Positions 7,036 through 13,080 are shown, counted from the first letter of the stretch. The stretch is DNA of 13,992 bases from an uncultured Eubacteriales bacterium (GCA_900552475.1 USAC01000050.1:1-13992); one strand, 5' to 3'. The notes: a model not told the origin generated them from the sequence alone. A program made the numbers and translations.

Positions 7036-7320
7036 TTACTCGGCGGCCTTCTCCTCGACCGTCTCGGCGGCGTCCTCAATGACCTCGGCCTCGGCCTCAA
7101 CGGCGCGCTGCTCGTTGACGTCCTTGGCATCGGCCAGAATGTCGGCCGCGCCCTCCTTGATGGCGGTGGCGGTCGTCATGACAGACTCCTTCGCGCGCAG
7201 GACGGCGGCGGTCGTCTGCGTATAGACCTTCTTGGCGTCGCGGCTGGTGAGAATCTTCAGGCCCGCCGTGCCGAACAGCACGCCGCCCGCGAACAGACCC
7301 AGTTTACCCATATTGTTCAT
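7036..7320 (-). CDS. DUF6110 family protein, membrane-anchored partner of the metal ATPase
   Basis: 94 residues: a glycine-rich hydrophobic N terminus (MGKLGLFAGGVLFGTAGLKI), then SRDAKKVYTQTTAAVLRAKE, then a long helical, strongly acidic Ala/Glu tail (about 60-94). I recognise this as the DUF6110 type, which I know as a frequent neighbour of P1B ATPase genes in Clostridia; its function is unknown to me. AGGAGGT lies 7 nt upstream of the ATG. It is directly followed by the ATPase start, so stoichiometric production and physical association are plausible (inference). The acidic tail could bind cations weakly or be a spacer; no Cys or His site is present. Confidence 0.82.
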   Translation of the reverse strand: MNNMGKLGLFAGGVLFGTAGLKILTSRDAKKVYTQTTAAVLRAKESVMTTATAIKEGAADILADAKDVNEQRAVEAEAEVIEDAAETVEEKAAE

Positions 7321-7366
7321 GATAAGTACCTCCTAGATAGTGTATATGTATTTGCATAGGTTTGAT

Positions 7367-7382
7367 GCGCCCGGAGGGGCGC
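7367..7382 (-). other. Short GC hairpin in the AraC-DUF6110 gap
   Basis: GCGCCC, loop GGAG, GGGCGC directly follows the AraC stop. There is no T-tract after it on the minus strand, so it is more likely an mRNA processing or stability element than a terminator. The 63-nt gap holds no clear promoter. Confidence 0.35.
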
Positions 7383-7383
7383 G

Positions 7384-8439
7384 TTATGTAGCATCGCCCG
7401 GACATCGCGGAGCGTCCGGTGACTCCGGCGCACAGCTGTCCCGCTCGATACCGCTGCGGTACGCATTGGGAGACACCCCGATCACGTCCCGGAATGCCTT
7501 GGCGAATTTGCTAGCATTATCATAGCCGAATTGTCCGGCAATATCAAGTACCGTTCGGTCGGTTTTTCGAAGAATTTCGGCCGCTCCGTGCATTTTCTGC
7601 GCCCGGAGGAAGGCCGCGGGAGTCATGCCGTACACGCCCTGAAAGCTGCTTTTGACCTGCGCGGCGGAGACACCGAACTTTTCCGCGAGCTCCGAGACCG
7701 TGACCTTCTGCTCCGTGCGTGCGAGGAGGTATTCGCTGATTCTGCGCGCCAGCTCCGTCTGCGTGCGCGTCAGGCCGCGTGAGGCGGACTGTCCGGCGGC
7801 GGGGGCGGGGAGTGTGCTCAGAAAGAGCAGCAGCTCGAGGATTTTCACCTTGAAGTAGCCCTTGCGGATCTCCTCGGGGACGCTGTAGAGCTCGGAGAAG
7901 ACGTGCTCCGCGCGTGGCGAGGAGCGGGCGGCAAAGCCGCCGCCGTTGCAGCAGAACTTCTCAGCGAGCAGCCCCGGCCGCACCGTCACGTCCTCGAGAA
8001 AGCACGACAGACAGTCGGGCGCCCGCGCGGGGTCAATGTCGACGGTGATGCCGTGATAATGCCCGGTGGGAAAGCGATCCTCACCGGGCGATGCGTCCTT
8101 GAGCGTGACGGAGAGGTCGCCCGGCGCGAGGTAGAAGTAGTCCTCGCCGAGCTGGTACTCGATGCGTCCCTCGCGGCAGTGGTTGATTTCGATCAGCCCT
8201 GTCTCGGCGGCGCGGCCCATCTGACAGTACGACGCGTGGACGTCGTTATAGGTGATGGTGATGCCGGGGAAGACGGGGTAGCAGGTCTTGATGACCTCGC
8301 CGTCGCTGCTGCGCAGGCGGTAGACCGCGTGCTCCGCGTCGCGGTGCAGCACGGCGGTTTGCGCGCCGTAGAGCTGCTCCTCGCGCGCGGAGAGCGGTAC
8401 GGGCTCACCCGCGCGGCGCGGACAGACGGGCGCGCTCAC
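7384..8439 (-). CDS. AraC-family transcriptional regulator
   Basis: 351 residues. The C-terminal ~100 residues (about 228-330) contain both AraC helix-turn-helix units: VSELAEKFGVSAAQVKSSFQ and VLDIAGQFGYDNASKFAKAF, ending in the usual GVSPNAYR. The N-terminal ~215 residues form the sensor part, with an AraC-type cupin-like pattern (PGITITYNDVHASYC, EINHCREGRIEY, YFYLAPGDLSV) and several Cys, including C53, C72, C88, C143, C146, C163 and C164, which might sense metal or redox state (inference). The start is GTG at 8439, overlapping the stop of the HMA gene (GTGA), so coupling probably replaces a strong ribosome site. It likely regulates the surrounding transport genes. The last ~20 residues are an unusual Pro/Ser/Asp tail. 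Confidence 0.88.
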   Translation of the reverse strand: MSAPVCPRRAGEPVPLSAREEQLYGAQTAVLHRDAEHAVYRLRSSDGEVIKTCYPVFPGITITYNDVHASYCQMGRAAETGLIEINHCREGRIEYQLGEDYFYLAPGDLSVTLKDASPGEDRFPTGHYHGITVDIDPARAPDCLSCFLEDVTVRPGLLAEKFCCNGGGFAARSSPRAEHVFSELYSVPEEIRKGYFKVKILELLLFLSTLPAPAAGQSASRGLTRTQTELARRISEYLLARTEQKVTVSELAEKFGVSAAQVKSSFQGVYGMTPAAFLRAQKMHGAAEILRKTDRTVLDIAGQFGYDNASKFAKAFRDVIGVSPNAYRSGIERDSCAPESPDAPRCPGDAT

Positions 8440-8696
8440 TTTTTCAGAAAGCCGGACAGGCCCTTTTTCTTCTCGTAGGGATGGGCGCTGACGGACTGCA
8501 GCTCATAGCCCGTGTCGTGGATGGCGGCGCGCAGCACCGTCTCGTCGAGCGGCTCCTCGGAGAGAACGACGGCCTTGCCCTTGCTGTGGGAGGACGTGAC
8601 CTTTTTGACGGAGAACTTGCTGCGGATGACGTCATTGATGTGCGATTCGCACATGCCGCACATCATGCCGTCGATTTTCAGAATGGTTTCGATCAT
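8436..8696 (-). CDS. Free-standing HMA (heavy-metal-associated) domain protein, probable metallochaperone
   Basis: 86 residues, a single HMA domain with GMMCGMCESHI (10-20); Cys13 and Cys16 form the CxxC metal site. The C-terminal part (DTGYELQSVSAHPYEKKKG) is as in CopZ-like proteins with a short basic tail. Soluble HMA proteins pass metal, usually Cu(I), to P1B ATPases. Here the ATPase in the same operon lacks its own CxxC, so delivery in trans is a reasonable inference. However, the ATPase motif is not the Cu type, so the metal is uncertain. AAAGGAG lies 10 nt before the ATG at 8696. The gene follows the DtxR-like regulator by 37 nt and overlaps the AraC start by 4 nt. Confidence 0.9.
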   Translation of the reverse strand: MIETILKIDGMMCGMCESHINDVIRSKFSVKKVTSSHSKGKAVVLSEEPLDETVLRAAIHDTGYELQSVSAHPYEKKKGLSGFLKK

Positions 8697-8733
8697 GGGA
8701 ATGTATCTCCTTTCAAAATTTCAGGCCGTTTTT

Positions 8734-9108
8734 TCAGGCCAGCCGGCGGGACAGCTCCTCGAGCCGGTCGGGCACCTGAGCCAGAACGGCCAGCACCACC
8801 CGGCGGCAGGCGTCGCCGTCGAGGGCGAGGACGTCCTGCATGCGCGCGAAGAGAGGCTCGTAGCAGGTTTCATACAGTGCCGCGGCCTTCCGCCCGGCCT
8901 GCGTCAGATAGACGATGCCGTAGTGCTCCTTTTCCGCCAGCTGCATCTCGCAGAGGTTGCGGATCATCGCGTGCGCGCTGGGCTTGGACACATTCATTCT
9001 GGCGGCTACGTCGATACATCGGGCTCCCCGGCCGTCGCGGCAGAACTCCGAGAGAATCAGCAGATATCCGATTGCGGACGGAGTCAGCGGTTTCTCTTGA
9101 TTAGGCAT
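8734..9108 (-). CDS. Small DtxR-like winged-helix regulator lacking the metal ligands
   Basis: 124 residues. The N-terminal winged helix (about 10-72) reads IDVAARMNVSKPSAHAMIRNL followed by YGIVYLTQAGRKAA, like DtxR/MntR proteins including the VSKPS recognition helix. The C-terminal helices retain DACR (99-102), but the ligand positions that I align with the DtxR and MntR metal sites are Gly14, Leu17, Cys82, Val104 and Val105; only Cys101 is kept. It may therefore be metal-independent or use Cys ligands (23, 31, 53, 82, 101). MarR-type is an alternative label. The start is ATG 9108 with GGGAGGT 5 nt upstream; an upstream extension to 9174 is rejected. An operator-like sequence overlaps this start. 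It heads the HMA, AraC, DUF6110 and ATPase cluster. Confidence 0.8.
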   Translation of the reverse strand: MPNQEKPLTPSAIGYLLILSEFCRDGRGARCIDVAARMNVSKPSAHAMIRNLCEMQLAEKEHYGIVYLTQAGRKAAALYETCYEPLFARMQDVLALDGDACRRVVLAVLAQVPDRLEELSRRLA

Positions 9109-9115
9109 ATCTAAC
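9100..9115 (-). promoter_or_regulatory. Operator-like site over the start codon of the small DtxR-like regulator
   Basis: Minus-strand GTTAGATATGCCTAAT matches the GTTAGA...TAAC operator of the feo region, with one changed base in the second half-site. It covers the ATG at 9108 and part of the ribosome site, where binding would block translation or elongation. It is the weakest of the six copies. Confidence 0.4.
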
Positions 9116-9132
9116 CTCCCGGGAAAAGTGAG

Positions 9133-9164
9133 GGGGGAGACGCGTATGTCTCCGCGTCTCCCCC
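9133..9164 (-). terminator. Strong hairpin ending the feo operon
   Basis: GGGGGAGACGCG (9133-9144) and CGCGTCTCCCCC (9153-9164) pair perfectly over 12 bp with an 8-nt loop, 6 nt after the FeoB-associated gene. On the minus strand CTCACTTTTCCC follows, a poor T-tract, so termination may be partial and let feo transcripts read into the regulator gene. Confidence 0.7.
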
Positions 9165-9170
9165 TTGCGC

Positions 9171-9344
9171 TCAATGCCCCTTATGGCATTCGCCGTGCAT
9201 GGCGCAGTGTGCGCAGCCGGCGCCGCAGGAGGATTTACCCTGCTTCTTCTGCCGGATCAGGCTTCGGATGATGAGGATGACAATGGCAAGTAAAACGATA
9301 CAAATCAAAATGGTGGAAAGATTGGTGCTGATCCATTGCAGCAT
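9171..9344 (-). CDS. FeoB-associated Cys-rich membrane protein
   Basis: 57 residues. A single N-terminal membrane helix (about 7-30, LSTILICIVLLAIVILIIRSL) is followed by a basic stretch RQKKQGK and a Cys/His cluster CGAGCAHCAMHGECHKGH (Cys40, Cys44, Cys47, Cys53; His46, His50, His54, His57). This is the FeoB-associated Cys-rich protein type that follows feoB in many Firmicutes. The exact role is unknown; it may support FeoB or bind Fe(II) at the membrane. The basic residues after the helix place the Cys/His tail in the cytoplasm. The ATG at 9344 has AAAGGAGTGA upstream, and the gene lies 38 nt after the feoB stop. Confidence 0.92.
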   Translation of the reverse strand: MLQWISTNLSTILICIVLLAIVILIIRSLIRQKKQGKSSCGAGCAHCAMHGECHKGH

Positions 9345-9382
9345 GAAGAATCACTCCTTTTCAGGGACAGTATTTGGCAAAA

Positions 9383-11881
9383 TCAGAGCTTTGCGGAGAG
9401 CTTGTCGGCCTCCTTGTAGGGCTTGACGAGCATGTAAACGATCAGAACCAGCAGCGCGATGGCGACGATCAGGCCCAGAACGTTGAGATTGCCGGTGAAG
9501 GCGCCGCCGAACTGGTTGATCATCAGGCCGATCACATACGCGAAGCCGCACTGATAGGCGATGGCGAACCAGGTCCACTTGTGGTTGTTCATCTCGCGCT
9601 TGATCGCGCCAATTGCCGCGAAGCAGGGGGCGCACAGCAGGTTGAAGACGAGGAAGCTGTAAGCCGTCACACCGGTGAAGGCAGCAGCGATGTTCTGGTA
9701 GACGGTGCCGTCGCCGCCGCCATAGAGGATGCCGAGCGTGCCGACGATGTTCTCCTTGGCGACAAGGCCGGTGATGGAGGCCACGGCGGCCTGCCAGTTG
9801 CCCCAGCCGAGGGGCTTGAAGATCCAGGCAATCGCGCCGCCGATGGTGGCGAGGATCGAAGCGTCGATCTCAGACTCGTCGAGCATGCGGAACGTGCCGT
9901 CGACCCAGCCGAAGTAGGTCGTGAACCAGACAAAGATCGTGGACAGCAGGATGATCGTGCCGGCCTTCTTGATGAAGGACCAGCCGCGCTCCCACATGCT
10001 GCGCAGAACGTTGCCGAGGGTGGGCCAGTGGTAGGCGGGCAGCTCCATGACGAAGGGAGCGGGATCGCCGGAGAACATCTTCGTCTTCTTTAGCATGATG
10101 CCGGAGATGATGATGGCGGCCATGCCGATGAAGTAGGCGGAGGTGGAGACCCAGGCGCTGCCGCCGAAGATGGCGCCCGCGATCATGGCGATGAAGGGAA
10201 CCTTCGCACCGCAGGGGATAAAGGTGGTGGTCATGATCGTCATACGGCGGTCACGCTCATTTTCAATGGTACGGGAAGCCATGATGCCGGGCACGCCGCA
10301 GCCGGTACCGATCAGCATGGGGATGAAGCTCTTGCCGGACAGGCCGAACTTGCGGAAGATACGGTCCAGAACGAAGGCGATACGGGCCATGTAGCCGCAG
10401 GCCTCGAGGAAGGCGAGCATCAGGAACAGAACGAGCATCTGGGGAACGAAGCCGAGCACCGCGCCGACACCGGCGACGATACCGTCGAGGATCAGGCCGT
10501 TGAGCCAGTCAGCCGCGCCGGCGGCCTCCAGACCGTTGCCGATCAGGACGGGGATGCCGGGGACCCACACGCCGAAGTCGGCGGGATCGGGGGCGTCAAA
10601 GCCGTTTTTGGAGAGGTAGCTGACCGCGTCGACGTAGGTCATCTGAACGACGTTGTCCATCTTGTCCGCGCCCTCGGGCAGCGTGTCATAGTAGGCGGTC
10701 ATCGTGTTCATGGCGAGGGTCTCCTCGTCCTCGACATCGACGGTCGCGGTCTTGCCGGCGGGCTGGAAGCCCTTCATCTCGGCCAGCAGAGCGTTTGCGT
10801 CAAAGTCGTCGGCCTCCGCGTCGATTTCGGTGCCGAGGAAGGCATCCACGGCCTGGATAGCGGCGGTGTACGAATCGTTCACTTCGTTATACTCCTTGGA
10901 GCCGATGCCCAGCAGATGCCAGCCATCGCCGAACACGCCGTCGTTGGCCCAGTCGGTCGCGGGGGCGCCGACGGCGACCATAGCGATCCAGTAGACCAGG
11001 AACATCACCACCGCGAAGATGGGCAGGCCCAGCCAGCGGTTCGTGACGATCTTGTCGATCTTATCGGAGGCAGAGAGCTGACCGGCCTTTTTCTTCTTGT
11101 AGCAGGCCTTGATGATCTCCGCGATGTAGACGTAGCGCTCGTTGGTGATGATGCTCTCGGCGTCATCGTCCAGCTCCTTCTCGGCGGCCTTGATGTCCTC
11201 CTCGATGTGGGAGAGCGTCTCGGCGGGGATGTTCAGCTTGGAGAGCACCTTGTCGTCGCGCTCAAAGATCTTGATGGCGTACCAGCGCTGCTGCTCCTCG
11301 GGCATGTTATGTACCGCCGCCTCCTCAATGTGGGCGATGGCGTGCTCAACGGGGCCGGAGAAGGTGTGCATGGGGATGGTCTTGGCGTTGTGCGCGGCCT
11401 GCACGGCGGCCTCGGCGGCCTCCATGACGCCGTCGCCCTTCAGCGCGGAGATCTCGACGATCTGGCAGCCCAGCTCGCGGGAGAGCTCCTTGACGTTGAT
11501 CTGGTCGCCGTTCTTGCGCACGACGTCGATCATGTTGATGGCGATGACAACGGGGATACCCAGCTCAGTCAGCTGAGTGGTCAGATAGAGGTTGCGCTCG
11601 AGGTTCGTACCGTCGATGATATTCAGGATGGCGTCGGGACGCTCGTCGATCAGGTAGTTACGGGCAACGACCTCCTCGAGGGTGTAGGGGGAGAGGGAGT
11701 AGATGCCGGGCAGGTCCATGATGCCCAGGTCAGTGTGCTTATTCAGCTTGCCCTCTTTCTTCTCCACGGTGACGCCGGGCCAGTTGCCGACGAACTGGTT
11801 CGAACCCGACAGGGCGATGAACAGCGTCGTCTTGCCGCTGTTCGGGTTGCCCGCCAGAGCAATTTTAATCTGTTTTTCCAT
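9383..11881 (-). CDS. feoB: FeoB, ferrous iron transporter with N-terminal G domain
   Basis: 832 residues. The cytoplasmic G domain has GNPNSGKTT (11-19), DLPG (56-59), NMID (116-119) and SALKG (145-149), followed by the helical GDI-like region to about 280. The membrane part starts at residue ~281 (NRWLGLPIFAVVMFLVYW). Both conserved gate regions are present: GCGVPGIMASRTIENERDR (527-545) with a later IPCGAKVPF, and APCFAAIGAIKRE toward the end. It imports Fe(II) across the cytoplasmic membrane. Oddity: about 145 residues (310-455), acidic and hydrophilic, separate the first membrane helix from WLNGLILDGI, where most FeoB proteins have a much shorter loop. AAGGAGC precedes the ATG. feoA lies 22 nt upstream. 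Confidence 0.97.
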   Translation of the reverse strand: MEKQIKIALAGNPNSGKTTLFIALSGSNQFVGNWPGVTVEKKEGKLNKHTDLGIMDLPGIYSLSPYTLEEVVARNYLIDERPDAILNIIDGTNLERNLYLTTQLTELGIPVVIAINMIDVVRKNGDQINVKELSRELGCQIVEISALKGDGVMEAAEAAVQAAHNAKTIPMHTFSGPVEHAIAHIEEAAVHNMPEEQQRWYAIKIFERDDKVLSKLNIPAETLSHIEEDIKAAEKELDDDAESIITNERYVYIAEIIKACYKKKKAGQLSASDKIDKIVTNRWLGLPIFAVVMFLVYWIAMVAVGAPATDWANDGVFGDGWHLLGIGSKEYNEVNDSYTAAIQAVDAFLGTEIDAEADDFDANALLAEMKGFQPAGKTATVDVEDEETLAMNTMTAYYDTLPEGADKMDNVVQMTYVDAVSYLSKNGFDAPDPADFGVWVPGIPVLIGNGLEAAGAADWLNGLILDGIVAGVGAVLGFVPQMLVLFLMLAFLEACGYMARIAFVLDRIFRKFGLSGKSFIPMLIGTGCGVPGIMASRTIENERDRRMTIMTTTFIPCGAKVPFIAMIAGAIFGGSAWVSTSAYFIGMAAIIISGIMLKKTKMFSGDPAPFVMELPAYHWPTLGNVLRSMWERGWSFIKKAGTIILLSTIFVWFTTYFGWVDGTFRMLDESEIDASILATIGGAIAWIFKPLGWGNWQAAVASITGLVAKENIVGTLGILYGGGDGTVYQNIAAAFTGVTAYSFLVFNLLCAPCFAAIGAIKREMNNHKWTWFAIAYQCGFAYVIGLMINQFGGAFTGNLNVLGLIVAIALLVLIVYMLVKPYKEADKLSAKL

Positions 11882-11903
11882 TTGCTTGTGCTCCTTATTT
11901 GAA

Positions 11904-12125
11904 TTACTCGACTTCGATCATTTCCGTGTCTGCCCGGCGCAGAGAAAGCTCATAGCCGCGGACAGTGACCTCCATAGGGTCGCCCAGAGGCGCCACCTTG
12001 CGCACGAAGACCTCCGTGCCCTTGGTGATGCCCATGTCCATGATGCGGCGCTTGACCGGACCTTCGCCATGGAGCTTGACAACCTTCACGGTTTCGCCGA
12101 TTTTGGTTTCACGCAACGTTTTCAT
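11904..12125 (-). CDS. feoA: FeoA, ferrous iron transport accessory protein (second copy in the operon)
   Basis: 73 residues, a typical FeoA with an SH3-like fold: LRETKIGETVKVVKLHGEG, RRIMDMGITKGTEVFV, APLGDPMEVTVRGYELSLRRADTEMIEV. It is cytoplasmic and thought to modulate FeoB. GAAGGAG lies 9 nt before the ATG at 12125. It sits 22 nt before feoB and 28 nt after the first feoA in the same transcript. It matches the classical FeoA pattern (MGIxxGxxVxxxxxAPLGDPxxVxVRGYELSLR) better than the upstream copy. Confidence 0.95.
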   Translation of the reverse strand: MKTLRETKIGETVKVVKLHGEGPVKRRIMDMGITKGTEVFVRKVAPLGDPMEVTVRGYELSLRRADTEMIEVE

Positions 12126-12153
12126 CTTGTGATTCTCCTTCTCTATATAATTT

Positions 12154-12366
12154 TCAGATCATAATTTTGCGGGCCATCTCTTCGCTGATGGCGACGCGGG
12201 CTTCCTTCACCTTGACGATGATGTTCCCTCCCAGCGAGGCCACCACGGTGACAGCTCCGCCGGCGACAAAGCCCAGATCCTCGAGATGCTTCTTGACCTC
12301 GGGGTTTCCGCCGACCTTGTGAATCAGGTTTTCCTCGCCGACATTGGCAAGCGTAAGCGGCATCAT
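12154..12366 (-). CDS. feoA: FeoA-like protein, divergent first copy
   Basis: 70 residues from the ATG at 12366, which has GGAGGG about 8 nt upstream; a 5-residue TTG-initiated extension is unlikely. The FeoA pattern is seen in MPLTLANVGEEN, LEDLGFVAGGAVTVVASLGGNIIVKVKEARVAISEEMARKIMI. It has GGN in place of the PLGDP loop and VKEARVAI in place of VRGYELSL, so it is a different FeoA subtype. It is the first gene of the operon. A 24-bp palindrome (12386-12409) lies close to its ribosome site. Paired FeoA subtypes may have distinct contacts with FeoB (inference). Confidence 0.93.
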   Translation of the reverse strand: MMPLTLANVGEENLIHKVGGNPEVKKHLEDLGFVAGGAVTVVASLGGNIIVKVKEARVAISEEMARKIMI

Positions 12367-12385
12367 TGTATATCCCTCCAAATCT

Positions 12386-12409
12386 AAAGGTTAGAGCGAG
12401 CTAACCTTT
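12386..12409 (-). promoter_or_regulatory. Extended metal-repressor operator 1 in the feo leader
   Basis: Nine-base arms AAAGGTTAG and CTAACCTTT flank a 6-bp centre. The core 16-mer GTTAGAGCGAGCTAAC (12390-12405) matches the other operators. It is the longest palindrome of the set and lies just upstream of the feoA2 ribosome site, about 75 nt downstream of the predicted start point. Confidence 0.7.
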
Positions 12410-12461
12410 GGTGAAAAAAGAATGGTTATCCGAACAAATCTTCAGACCAAAACAGACAAAA

Positions 12462-12477
12462 GTTAAGCTCCTCTAAC
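12462..12477 (-). promoter_or_regulatory. Metal-repressor operator 2 at the feo transcription start
   Basis: Minus-strand GTTAGAGGAGCTTAAC. It starts a few bases downstream of the predicted feo -10 hexamer, so a bound repressor would sit on the transcription start. It lies 25 bp from operator 3. Confidence 0.7.
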
Positions 12478-12485
12478 CGCTGAAA

Positions 12486-12514
12486 AGTTTAACAGCTCTA
12501 ACCCAAATTGTCAA
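12486..12514 (-). promoter_or_regulatory. Promoter of the feo operon
   Basis: A perfect TTGACA (12509-12514, minus strand) and TAAACT (12486-12491) are 17 bp apart. Operator 3 covers the -10 and most of the spacer. The leader to feoA2 would be ~115 nt. Confidence 0.7.
12487..12502 (-). promoter_or_regulatory. Metal-repressor operator 3 over the feo -10 box
   Basis: Minus-strand GTTAGAGCTGTTAAAC, the same core as operators 1, 2 and 4 with one base off in the second half-site. It overlaps the spacer and the -10 of the feo promoter, the classical place for metal-dependent repression. Confidence 0.7.
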
Positions 12515-12541
12515 CCCCCTTTTTGAAAATTTTTCTCCGGC

Positions 12542-12570
12542 TTGCATTTTCAGTTAGAGTATGTTAACCT
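12542..12570 (+). promoter_or_regulatory. Putative promoter of the divergent DtxR/MntR-type regulator
   Basis: TTGCAT (12542-12547) and TAACCT (12565-12570) are 17 bp apart on the plus strand. The -10 is weak. Operator 4 fills the spacer, which supports a regulated promoter here. Confidence 0.35.
12553..12568 (+). promoter_or_regulatory. Metal-repressor operator 4, upstream of the repressor gene
   Basis: GTTAGAGTATGTTAAC on the plus strand, a near-perfect match to operators 1-3. It is 39 nt before the chosen ATG of the repressor, consistent with autoregulation. Confidence 0.65.
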
Positions 12571-12606
12571 GTAGTGGATTCAAAGAAAAGGATGGTGTAC
12601 TCTGCC

Positions 12607-13014
12607 ATGAAGATTATGCGAGCGGCTGAGGATTATCTGGAGGCCATGCTGATGATGAAGGAGAAGCACGGCTATATCCGTTCCATCGACGTGGCGGATT
12701 ATTTGGGCGTGACGAAGCCGAGCGTCTCCTATGCAACAAAGCGCCTGCGCGAGAGCGGGTATATTACAATGGATAAGGACGGGCTCATCACCCTGAACGA
12801 CAGCGGCCTGCAGATCGCCTCGAGTATGCTCGACCGGCACCATATGCTTACGCGCTTTCTCGTCACGCTCGGCGTAGACCGGAAGACGGCCGAGGAGGAC
12901 GCCTGCCGCATGGAGCACGACATCAGCCAACAGACCTACGAGGCCATCTGCGCCCATGCTGCGAAATACCGGCAGCGGCTGAAGGAACTCGAGGAAGCGG
13001 CGGAGAAAAAATAA
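12607..13014 (+). CDS. DtxR/MntR-family metal-dependent repressor
   Basis: 135 residues: a winged helix (SIDVADYLGVTKPSVSYATKRLRESGYI, about 26-53) and a helical dimerisation and metal domain, without the SH3 domain of DtxR, as in MntR. Aligned by eye with MntR and DtxR, the ligand positions are Asp9, Glu12, His78, Cys100, Glu103 and His104 (motif DACRMEHDIS). Asp9 is MntR-like, whereas Cys100 is DtxR-like, so the metal (Fe or Mn) is open. I start at the ATG at 12607 because the ligand numbering then follows MntR by +1 and a GGATGG-rich site lies upstream. A GTG at 12574 is in frame but would precede the predicted start of transcription. It faces feo across four operators and very likely binds them. 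Confidence 0.9.
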   Translation: MKIMRAAEDYLEAMLMMKEKHGYIRSIDVADYLGVTKPSVSYATKRLRESGYITMDKDGLITLNDSGLQIASSMLDRHHMLTRFLVTLGVDRKTAEEDACRMEHDISQQTYEAICAHAAKYRQRLKELEEAAEKK

Positions 13015-13051
13015 ACCGCGTTTTTGTGCGGAAATGACAAAAAGGAAATAC

Positions 13052-13080
13052 TTGCCAATTCGCAGCTTGTCTGTTATACT
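13052..13080 (+). promoter_or_regulatory. Promoter of the lipoprotein gene
   Basis: TTGCCA (13052-13057) and TATACT (13075-13080) are 17 bp apart, each five of six consensus bases. The start would be near 13087, leaving a ~45-nt leader with GAGGAGA before the ATG at 13131. No metal operator is seen here. Confidence 0.75.

Noticed and set aside
6116..7225. Plus-strand open frame opposite the ATPase N terminus and DUF6110
   Set aside because: It overlaps two coherent minus-strand genes across their junction and has no family features.
10916..11902. Plus-strand open frame (328 codons) opposite feoB
   Set aside because: It is the antisense of the FeoB G domain and insert, with mirror-image composition and no ribosome site.
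13015..13045. Short CCGC/GCGG hairpin with T-run after the repressor gene
   Set aside because: Only four or five base pairs, with the Ts in the loop and not after the stem; too weak to call a terminator.
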